From the NCBI GenBank assembly GCA_900759225.1, contig CAAEUM010000007.1:1-6461 (forward strand): 6,461 bases of DNA, read 5' to 3'. Within the stretch, counting starts at the first letter, position 1. Each line of letters begins with the position of its first letter. Both the position numbers and the translations under genes were made by a program. Below are positions 1 through 4,139 of this stretch, piece by piece. The notes below the pieces were generated by a model that was not told the DNA's origin, did no database searches, and saw only the letters and a list, made by a program, of their open reading frames with translations. Origin of the DNA: Lachnospiraceae bacterium (lineage in GTDB: Bacteria > Bacillota > Clostridia > Lachnospirales > Lachnospiraceae).

Positions 1-41
1 CTTTGATCGGTAATCATTCAGCCGTGCAGCCTCGTGCACCG

Positions 42-79
42 CAGTGCATCTTCCTGCCCACAGTGCCATCTTCCTGCCC
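42..79. repeat. Tandem near-repeat of about 19 bp, two copies
   Basis: Positions 42-59 (cagtgcatcttcctgccc) recur at 61-79 with a single inserted c after cagtgc. The second copy runs into the left arm of the hairpin at 70-97. A short inverted repeat (gtgca at 24-28, tgcac at 35-39) lies just upstream. No protein gene is apparent here. The repeat is seen directly; its origin, whether slippage or part of a dispersed intergenic element, is unknown. Confidence 0.7.
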
Positions 80-118
80 GCTTGCGCGGACAGGAAGCAT
101 CGGGCGTTCCGCCCTATG
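70..118. other. Two adjacent hairpins, possible dispersed structured element
   Basis: The first hairpin spans 70-97: cttcctg pairs with caggaag, then one mismatch, then ccgc pairs with gcgg around a ttgc loop. The second starts at the next base and spans 98-118: cat pairs with atg, one C-T mismatch, then gggcg pairs with cgccc around a ttc loop. Directly abutting stems could stack coaxially in an RNA. Neither is followed by a T-run, so they are not typical terminators. They may belong to a repeated intergenic element, but copy number cannot be seen from one window. Confidence 0.6.
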
Positions 119-124
119 TAGCTC

Positions 125-175
125 CAGACAGAAAAATACTGATGAAAACAAGTTTTCAACGTATTTTTCTGTCTG
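125..175. other. Long perfect inverted repeat (15-bp arms)
   Basis: The arm cagacagaaaaatac at 125-139 is the exact reverse complement of 161-175. Inside it a second stem pairs 143-149 (tgaaaac) with 152-158 (gttttca) over a minimal loop, with a few unpaired bases between the two stems. The whole element is a 51-base hairpin with a short internal loop. It has no clear U-tract on either strand (plus-strand tail tatcttcg), so an intrinsic terminator is only one option. An RNA processing site or a remnant of a small mobile element also fits. Confidence 0.7.
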
Positions 176-290
176 TATCTTCGCACTGCTGAACTTTAGC
201 CCAAATTGTAAAGATTATACAGTATTTCATTTTATTTTTCAATGGCTGAGAAGACTAAATTTTTTTGGTACTACCTAATAGTTTTTTCTC
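176..290. other. AT-rich spacer without a supported gene
   Basis: This stretch is AT-rich with T-runs near 260-266 and 282-287. Short reading frames through it have no ribosome binding site and no recognisable protein. I see no tRNA, CRISPR or transposon signature. It separates the hairpin cluster on the left from the putative small-RNA promoter on the right. Confidence 0.5.
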
Positions 291-319
291 TTGTTCTGTG
301 AATGAAGCAGTGTTACAAT
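291..319 (+). promoter_or_regulatory. Putative sigma-A promoter with extended -10
   Basis: A -35-like TTGTTC (291-296) is separated by exactly 17 bases from TACAAT (314-319), a 5/6 match to the -10 consensus. The -10 is preceded by TG plus one base (tgtTACAAT), the extended -10 motif. The weak -35 (3/6) is offset by this. Initiation would fall near 326. It points rightward, away from any plus-strand coding sequence, and so implies a non-coding transcript ending at the terminator at 434-469. Confidence 0.45.
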
Positions 320-325
320 TATTTT

Positions 326-470
326 GTCGCCAGTTCCGGGAGGAGTACGGTTTCGCCCGTATCGGAGGTGTCCGGTCTCACACTGATCATCCCGGGAACA
401 CGCTCCGGCTGGCGGCTTTTTCTTTTAGCCGCGAAAAGCCCTCGGGAAATTCAATCCCCGAAGGCTTTTT
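326..470 (+). ncRNA. Putative structured small RNA of unknown family
   Basis: The region lies between a promoter-like sequence (291-319) and a strong terminator (434-469) and has no credible open frame with a ribosome site. By eye it folds into a closing helix, gttcc-ggga at 333-341 with tccc-g-ggaac at 390-399 (one bulged G). This encloses two hairpins: 345-350 with 357-362, and 367-371 with 380-384 (each helix including one G-U pair). A 6-bp stem, gcggct 412-417 with agccgc 427-432, presents an all-pyrimidine TTTTCTTTT loop just before the terminator. I compared it from memory with T-box, TPP, THF, manganese, fluoride, SRP and raiA RNAs and found no convincing match. Since no gene follows on this strand, a trans-acting sRNA or an antisense partner of the convergent toxin mRNA is more likely than a riboswitch. 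Folding was by hand, so this remains a hypothesis. Confidence 0.35.
434..469 (-). terminator. Bidirectional intrinsic terminator
   Basis: The stem pairs aaaagcc-c-tcggg (434-446) with cccga-a-ggctttt (457-469), 12 pairs with one C-A mismatch and a 10-base loop. On the minus strand the GC-rich core is followed by tttt and ends the toxin-antitoxin operon. On the plus strand ggc is followed by ttttt and would end the putative small RNA. The last base pair touches the toxin stop codon (469-471), so the toxin message has essentially no 3' untranslated spacer before the hairpin. Confidence 0.85.
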
Positions 471-840
471 ATTGTAAATCAGATAGTGAAACTCTGTCAT
501 AAGCGCCGTTTTTTGCATCTTCCGGGTGAGGCTCTAAACCAATAATCGTAATTTCCTGCTGGCCCGGCCCATACACCCAGTACATACGCCTTGCTCCGCT
601 GTTTTTATTCTCCAGATAAGATTGCCACACCTTCATTCCGTATCGTTTGGATAACGGTGAAATCTCATGTGTCTGAAGCCCTGGATAAAATGGGTCAGCA
701 GACAGTTTTTTCAACGCATTGCCCCACTTTTTATACAATTCTTCCTCATTTTTCTTTATCGTTCCATCCCGGTACTTTGTTTGCAGTTCCATCCATAACA
801 CTTGCATTTCCGGAATCCCCATCCTGATCGTAAATCCCAT
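469..840 (-). CDS. RelE/ParE-like toxin of a type II toxin-antitoxin pair
   Basis: A 123-residue basic and aromatic-rich protein, predicted to be the toxin of a two-gene module. After a helical N-terminal half rich in Lys and Glu (roughly 12-47), it shows an order of elements typical of the RelE fold: GLQTHEISPLSKRYG (54-68), a strand with VW (71-72), a basic patch ARRMYWVYG (83-91) and a hydrophobic strand EITIIGLEPHP (96-106). In RelE relatives the basic patch contributes to mRNA cleavage on the ribosome; that activity is inferred here. It is somewhat longer than a typical RelE (about 90 aa). I chose ATG at 840 because GAGG lies 6 bases upstream; an in-frame TTG at 855 lacks a ribosome site. 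The start lies 11 bases after the antitoxin stop, and the stop codon abuts the terminator stem. It could instead be a lineage-specific protein of unknown function with a RelE-like fold. Confidence 0.65.
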   Translation of the reverse strand: MGFTIRMGIPEMQVLWMELQTKYRDGTIKKNEEELYKKWGNALKKLSADPFYPGLQTHEISPLSKRYGMKVWQSYLENKNSGARRMYWVYGPGQQEITIIGLEPHPEDAKNGAYDRVSLSDLQ

Positions 841-851
841 CTTCCGCCTCG

Positions 852-1091
852 TCAAAAATCAGAAAGGTCAACAGCCTCCGACACTTCACCTTGTTTAAAA
901 TTAGCAATTGCCCTGTCCATATCCTTCAACGTTCTTGCAGAAATTGTTTCCGGGACTTTCAGTTCTCTTGGTTCAAGTATAATACAGCCATTCTGATATT
1001 CTCTGACATTATAATACTGATAAACCGCTCCGCGGAGCGTTATCCGCTTCTTGCTGTCAATATGGACTGTATAATCTTTTACCGCTTCCAT
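852..1091 (-). CDS. AbrB-like antitoxin (partner of the RelE-like toxin)
   Basis: A 79-residue protein placed first in the operon, as most type II antitoxins are. The N-terminal half, YTVHIDSKKRITLRGA (7-22) with the later strand CIILEPREL (36-44), follows the beta-strand pattern of SpoVT/AbrB swapped-hairpin DNA-binding domains, whose hallmark is a D-S-K-x-R-I-T-L stretch. The C-terminal half, from ISARTLKDMDRAI to the acidic end SEAVDLSDF (50-79), looks like a helix plus acidic tail that would wrap and neutralise the basic toxin. The start is ATG at 1091, preceded by GGGAGGTGA (GGAGG core 8 bases upstream); a longer frame opening with GTG at 1130 would begin inside the palindrome and lacks such a site. 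A near-consensus promoter and a palindromic candidate operator sit directly upstream, which suggests autoregulation by the antitoxin or the complex. Family assignment is from motif pattern only. Confidence 0.7.
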   Translation of the reverse strand: MEAVKDYTVHIDSKKRITLRGAVYQYYNVREYQNGCIILEPRELKVPETISARTLKDMDRAIANFKQGEVSEAVDLSDF

Positions 1092-1116
1092 CACTGTCAC
1101 CTCCCTGATTTTCAAA

Positions 1117-1130
1117 GTGGGATTTCCCAC
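1117..1130 (-). promoter_or_regulatory. Palindromic candidate operator of the TA operon
   Basis: The sequence gtggga-tt-tcccac is a perfect 6-bp inverted repeat with a 2-base centre. It begins about 9 bases downstream of the -10 hexamer (1139-1144), so it covers roughly the first transcribed bases. A bound protein there would block initiation or escape. Antitoxins with AbrB-like domains commonly bind palindromes at their own promoters, which makes this the likely target. No binding data exist here. Confidence 0.5.
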
Positions 1131-1138
1131 CTATTATC

Positions 1139-1167
1139 ATAATACGCCTTTCCACAGCATCTGTCAA
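1139..1167 (-). promoter_or_regulatory. Strong sigma-A promoter of the TA operon
   Basis: On the minus strand a perfect -35 TTGACA (1167-1162) is followed after exactly 17 bases by TATTAT (1144-1139), 5/6 of the -10 consensus. Initiation is expected near 1132, giving a leader of about 40 bases that contains the palindrome (1117-1130) and the ribosome site (1105-1097). It lies in the 117-base gap after the upstream gene, so the TA pair is independently transcribed. A second TATAAT at 1175-1170 has only a poor -35 at 19-base spacing. Confidence 0.8.
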
Positions 1168-1208
1168 TTATTATACGCTTATTTACAGAAATTATGGCAA
1201 CATTCTTC

Positions 1209-2459
1209 TTACACCAGCTCTGCAATCCGCGTAATTCCTACATAAATATGAGAGATTCGGTACCAGGTGGCAAAATCCACCACCCCGGTCTGAGGCAGAC
1301 CGAAAATGCTCTGAAACTCATTGACAGCGGCAGCTGTCATAGGACCATAGATACCGTCTGCGGTTATCCTTGGAATTGCCGTATAAACCTCCGCAATGGC
1401 GTCCAGCTGCTCCTGCATCTGCCGCACCTTATCCCCGGAGCTTCCCACCGTCAGATCCTGGCCTGGCCATGAAGCCGGAATCCCCGATATAAGCTCTGCC
1501 GTATTCACGTAAATCGAATCCCCGTAAAAATGGCGCAAAATTTCAATAGGGCTGTAGCCCTGCTGTCCAAGGGAGCAGGAACCCCACTGAGTCATCCACT
1601 CCGGACACTGCACCTGCCTTCCGTCACAATACTGGGTAAGGATGGGCTGTCGGACGCCGGGGCGGGATAAATAGCTGTCAAAGATCTCATCCACTACACT
1701 GGAAATACTCTGAAAAATATTGCGTCCATAAATCCACTTATGGTCAAAGGCTGTGGAAGAGGTAATTGTAAAATCATACCCCTGATTGCGGTACCACTCT
1801 GTGTAAACACGATTTAGAGTGAAAGACATAATTGCCAGTACATTGGCTGTGATCGTAGACACCGGCCAGGTGGAATAGATTTCGCTGGATGCCACATTTT
1901 TTATATAATCCCGGTATGGCACATAATAATCCTTTGCCGTCCTGTCTCCGGGCGTCCCGTCATGTACCACTACCGTCTGGGGCACTACCACCCGGCTCAA
2001 AACGATCTCCCCGCTTTCCTGAAGCGGCTTTATCTCTGACTCCGGAATTTTAGGAGGATAATTCCCATAAAGAGTATGATCCGGTATTACTACCGGCTCC
2101 TCAGGCGGCGGTGCTCCATTGCGGGGCGTTAGGGCAGCTGGCTGCAGGGCAGTGGATTCCGCCAGGATCTCCGTCCCGGAAATTTCCAGAGGGTCAAAAC
2201 CCTCCGCCTCCACTAACAGGTTGTACTCTGAATAAGGCTGGATAATGCCTGGTTCCAGGCTATACTCCACATTTGGAGCCGGAAGGGAAACCTGGGCCGT
2301 CTGACCGGAGCTGTTTGTTTCCACCTGCTCAATGGCAGACTGAGGCTGCCCCTTATAGCTGATGGTAACCTTTGCATTTTCAATGGGAAAATTATTTCGT
2401 ATATTTACTACATTAATTTGAAGCAGTCCTCTGGAAGTCCGTTCTGGGTTGGATGCCAT
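1209..2459 (-). CDS. SpoIID-like and peptidoglycan-binding domain protein, leaderless
   Basis: A 416-residue protein with three apparent parts. Residues 11-110 resemble a carboxypeptidase-regulatory or transthyretin-like beta-sandwich (VVNIRNNFPIENAKVTI, and NLLVEAEGFDPL at 80-91). Residues 111-145 form a Pro/Glu-rich linker. Residues 160-320 resemble a SpoIID/LytB domain: YRDYIKNVASSEIYSTWP at 182-199, then an alanine-rich helix, then QYCDGRQVQCPEW with three cysteines (278, 285, 295) in the stretch up to GSCSLG. Residues 335-402 are a peptidoglycan-binding type 1 domain (LTVGSSGDKVRQMQEQL; ADGIYGPMTAAAV). There is no signal peptide or membrane segment. Such proteins act on or bind the sporulation cell wall, so a role in the mother cell is plausible but inferred. 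The ATG start at 2459 follows GGGG at 6 bases, a weak ribosome site; an in-frame TGA lies shortly upstream. No terminator is visible after it. Confidence 0.75.
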   Translation of the reverse strand: MASNPERTSRGLLQINVVNIRNNFPIENAKVTISYKGQPQSAIEQVETNSSGQTAQVSLPAPNVEYSLEPGIIQPYSEYNLLVEAEGFDPLEISGTEILAESTALQPAALTPRNGAPPPEEPVVIPDHTLYGNYPPKIPESEIKPLQESGEIVLSRVVVPQTVVVHDGTPGDRTAKDYYVPYRDYIKNVASSEIYSTWPVSTITANVLAIMSFTLNRVYTEWYRNQGYDFTITSSTAFDHKWIYGRNIFQSISSVVDEIFDSYLSRPGVRQPILTQYCDGRQVQCPEWMTQWGSCSLGQQGYSPIEILRHFYGDSIYVNTAELISGIPASWPGQDLTVGSSGDKVRQMQEQLDAIAEVYTAIPRITADGIYGPMTAAAVNEFQSIFGLPQTGVVDFATWYRISHIYVGITRIAELV

Positions 2460-2485
2460 ATAATACCCCGCTGCCTGATTTCATT

Positions 2486-2512
2486 ATTATAAATATAAGC
2501 ACCCTCCTTCAA
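2486..2512 (-). promoter_or_regulatory. Possible promoter upstream of the peptidoglycan-binding gene
   Basis: The minus strand holds a perfect TATAAT at 2491-2486 with TTGAAG at 2512-2507, spaced 15 bases apart, shorter than the preferred 17. Initiation near 2479 would leave a leader of about 20 bases before the ATG at 2459. The rest of the 147-base gap 2460-2606 shows no convincing terminator hairpin, so read-through from the cyclo-ligase gene is also possible. A perfect AAGGAGG within the spacer (2509-2503) is discussed in the findings. Confidence 0.3.
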
Positions 2513-2606
2513 TCCTATGCAGGTCCGGGCACCAAAAACTTTTCCTCTGCCCTTCCATGCAGCTTCCGATGCCAAGCTCTTTCCCTTTTTTGGCCCTTAT
2601 CCCCCC

Positions 2607-3176
2607 TTATCTGCACTGCACCACCCTGTTCTCACTGACTACCATATCCATCCCTACATCATGCCCCTCCCTTGGGATCTCCTGACACATCATCCTTTGG
2701 CGGCACAAAACCGCCTTTGTCCCCTTTACAAAAGGAAGATATCTGTCATAGTAGCCTCCGCCGTATCCAAGCCTGGCTCCCTTAAGGGACGCTGAGAGGC
2801 AGGGGATCAGACATAAGTCAATTTCCTCAGGCACAATAAGAGGGCAGCCAACGTCCGGTTCCATGATACCGTACTTCCCCGGTTCCAGATTCCAAAGCCC
2901 TTTTATCTCCCTCACCTCCATAACTCCCTTTCCTGTACATTTGGGTACGCCCACCCGTTTTCCCTGTTTCAATGCATCAAGGATAAGAGGCCGGGTATCT
3001 ATCTCCCGTTCTGTTCCCACAAAGCAGAACAGAACCTCTGCTTTCTTATATTCCGGCAGCAAAAAAAGCCGGGAGGTAATCTCCCGGTCAGCCCTTCTGC
3101 AGTATGCCTGCTCCAGCCCGGCTGCCTGTTCTAAAAGCTGCCTGCGAAGTATGTTCTTTTGTTCCCTTAATTCCAT
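2607..3176 (-). CDS. 5-formyltetrahydrofolate cyclo-ligase (MTHFS)
   Basis: A 189-residue enzyme that converts 5-formyltetrahydrofolate to 5,10-methenyltetrahydrofolate with ATP, returning stored folate to the one-carbon pool in the cytoplasm. The family signature GYGGGYYDRYL is at 137-147, preceded by the ARLG of the substrate and phosphate loop. The N-terminal helix KNILRRQLL (7-15) supplies basic residues of the ATP site, and the C-terminal HDVGMDMVVSE (172-182) matches the family's closing motif. Length is typical (180-200 aa). The stretch before the signature, PCLSASLKG (125-133), departs from the more usual P-G-x-A-F-D. I chose ATG at 3176 because GGAGGAA lies 8 bases upstream; a longer frame from TTG at 3224 has none. 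The gene starts 67 bases after the amidase stop with no terminator between, so the two are probably co-transcribed. A terminator-like hairpin lies within codons 30-38. Confidence 0.93.
   Translation of the reverse strand: MELREQKNILRRQLLEQAAGLEQAYCRRADREITSRLFLLPEYKKAEVLFCFVGTEREIDTRPLILDALKQGKRVGVPKCTGKGVMEVREIKGLWNLEPGKYGIMEPDVGCPLIVPEEIDLCLIPCLSASLKGARLGYGGGYYDRYLPFVKGTKAVLCRQRMMCQEIPREGHDVGMDMVVSENRVVQCR
3061..3087 (-). terminator. Intragenic intrinsic terminator in the cyclo-ligase gene
   Basis: Read on the coding (minus) strand, CCGGGAG at 3087-3081 pairs perfectly with CTCCCGG at 3075-3069 around a 5-base attac loop, followed by one G-to-T turn base pattern g/c and a run of seven T (3067-3061). 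A 7-bp GC-rich stem plus seven U has full intrinsic terminator geometry. It lies about 90-115 bases into the gene in the sense direction, encoding R-E-I-T-S-R-L-F-L. Active translation should suppress it; poor translation should cause early termination. Function is not shown. Confidence 0.55.
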
Positions 3177-3243
3177 AAGCCTATTTCCTCCAAAACCGCA
3201 GTCTCCGGGCGTCCTGTTATCCAAAGGGTGAAAAGCCTGCCTT

Positions 3244-4026
3244 TCAGTACACTGCCTTTTCCCGCACCAGCATCGTGGGATAGCCCATAGAGCGAAGCTG
3301 CTGCTCCAGCTTCACCCCGTTGTCCATATTCACAAAAGCACCCACCCGGACCTTATAAAAGCCATCTTGAAAAACCATAAAAGCCGGAAAGCCCTGGGCC
3401 TTCAGCTCATCCACCATGCGCTGGGCCGGCAGCCTCGTTCGGAATGCCCCCACCTGTACCTGATAATACTGAGGCTTCTCCTCCTTAAGCTGCCGGATCG
3501 TTGTAAGGATTCCTTCTGCAATCCCCTGGGCCACCGCCTGAAAGTTTTCATCAAATATCCGGTTATCCTCAGGATTGTCAATAAATCCGGCCTCCACCAG
3601 CACTGCCGGCATTTCTGTTTTCCGCAGTACCAAAAGCCCGGGCCGTTCCTGTACCCCCAGATCAGCAAACCCTGCCTTCACAAGGTTTTTCTGGATATTT
3701 TCCGCCAGCATGGCCGCAATCCCCTGATTTTCATACACAAGGCTTAAGGCTCCGGAACCGGTTCCCGGTACAGGCATGGCATTGCGGTGTAAAGAGACAA
3801 ATAAATCTGCCCCGAATTCATTGGCAATCTCCGCCTTCTGAAGCGGGCTGTCAAATACATCTGTTGTCCTTGTATAAAGAGTATCTACTCCATTCTCTTC
3901 CAGTATCCGCCCCACTGCCAGGGCAAGCCGCAGAGTATCATCCTTTTCCCTGCGCCCCTCATACATGGCCCCCGGTTCCTCACCGCCATGGCCTGCATCC
4001 AGTATAACATGGGTTCTCTCTGTCAT
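3244..4026 (-). CDS. N-acetylmuramoyl-L-alanine amidase with SPOR domain, CwlC-like
   Basis: A 260-residue zinc amidase that cleaves the bond between N-acetylmuramic acid and the L-Ala of the stem peptide. The Amidase_3 domain (about 4-178) shows all expected residues: DAGHGG with zinc ligand His13, Glu27 in GRREKDD, His80 in SLHRNA, and catalytic Glu145 in VEAGF. Residues 186-258 form a SPOR-type peptidoglycan-binding domain with two similar halves (YQVQVGAF, YKVRVGAF). There is no signal peptide or membrane segment. The arrangement and size match CwlC, a Bacillus mother-cell lysis amidase that is made late in sporulation; this role is inferred. The ATG at 4026 is preceded by GGTGAT at 6 bases and overlaps the TGA of a five-codon frame (MVMLV, from 4040) by ATGA, so translational coupling is possible. 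No in-frame alternative start lies nearby upstream. A sigma-K-like promoter lies at 4109-4135. Confidence 0.92.
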   Translation of the reverse strand: MTERTHVILDAGHGGEEPGAMYEGRREKDDTLRLALAVGRILEENGVDTLYTRTTDVFDSPLQKAEIANEFGADLFVSLHRNAMPVPGTGSGALSLVYENQGIAAMLAENIQKNLVKAGFADLGVQERPGLLVLRKTEMPAVLVEAGFIDNPEDNRIFDENFQAVAQGIAEGILTTIRQLKEEKPQYYQVQVGAFRTRLPAQRMVDELKAQGFPAFMVFQDGFYKVRVGAFVNMDNGVKLEQQLRSMGYPTMLVREKAVY

Positions 4027-4043
4027 ACAAGCATCACCATTCC

Positions 4044-4111
4044 CTCTCTATAGGCCAATTCCCCGCTTCCTGTCAGATACTGGAAGCGGGGAATTGAATT
4101 TCTCTCTATAG
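4044..4111. repeat. Perfect 14-bp inverted repeat flanked by 10-bp direct repeats
   Basis: aattccccgcttcc (4057-4070) is the exact reverse complement of 4082-4095, with an 11-base loop. The same 10 bases, ctctctatag, flank it at 4044-4053 and 4102-4111. It lies 45 bases after the ATPase stop and 31 bases before the amidase start. As RNA it makes a strong hairpin in either direction, but no T-run follows on the minus strand (tail ggcctatag), so it is at best a weak terminator or a leader hairpin. The direct repeats might instead reflect a small insertion with target duplication. Confidence 0.75.
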
Positions 4112-4135
4112 CTTATGTGAACTTGATCAAAATGT
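4109..4135 (-). promoter_or_regulatory. Putative sigma-K-type sporulation promoter
   Basis: On the minus strand AC (4135-4134) is followed after 16 bases by CATAAGCTA (4117-4109), matching the Bacillus sigma-K pattern AC-N16/17-CATANNNTA at every fixed position. It lies just downstream of the ATPase stop and would start a transcript near 4102 into the amidase gene. Known relatives of this amidase (CwlC, CwlH) are sigma-K dependent in Bacillus subtilis, which fits. The pattern is short, so a chance match is possible, and clostridial sigma-K use can differ. Confidence 0.35.
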
Positions 4136-4139
4136 GATA

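Noticed and set aside
333..399. Known riboswitch (manganese, fluoride, T-box) or group II intron domain V
   Set aside because: Only fragments resemble these motifs (for example ggagtacgg); conserved cores are missing and no gene follows on the plus strand.
3..502. Plus-strand reading frames of 66-91 codons in the left region
   Set aside because: No ribosome site, unusual composition and repeats/hairpins throughout; they look like chance frames in non-coding DNA.
841..855. Longer toxin start at TTG 855 overlapping the antitoxin stop
   Set aside because: No ribosome binding site at a suitable distance before TTG, whereas ATG at 840 has GAGG 6 bases upstream.
1092..1130. Longer antitoxin from GTG at 1130
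   Set aside because: It would start inside the palindromic operator; ATG at 1091 has a perfect GGGAGGTGA site.
1170..1198. Second promoter with TATAAT at 1175-1170
   Set aside because: The only -35 candidate (TTGCCA) is 19 bases away, while the downstream promoter has ideal spacing and hexamers.
1283..1303. Small hairpin ggtctg-agg-cagacc inside the peptidoglycan-binding gene
   Set aside because: No T-run follows and the bases encode a conserved part of the peptidoglycan-binding domain; likely chance.
3177..3224. Longer cyclo-ligase from TTG at 3224
   Set aside because: The extra 16 residues do not match the family and the start at 3176 has GGAGGAA at 8 bases.
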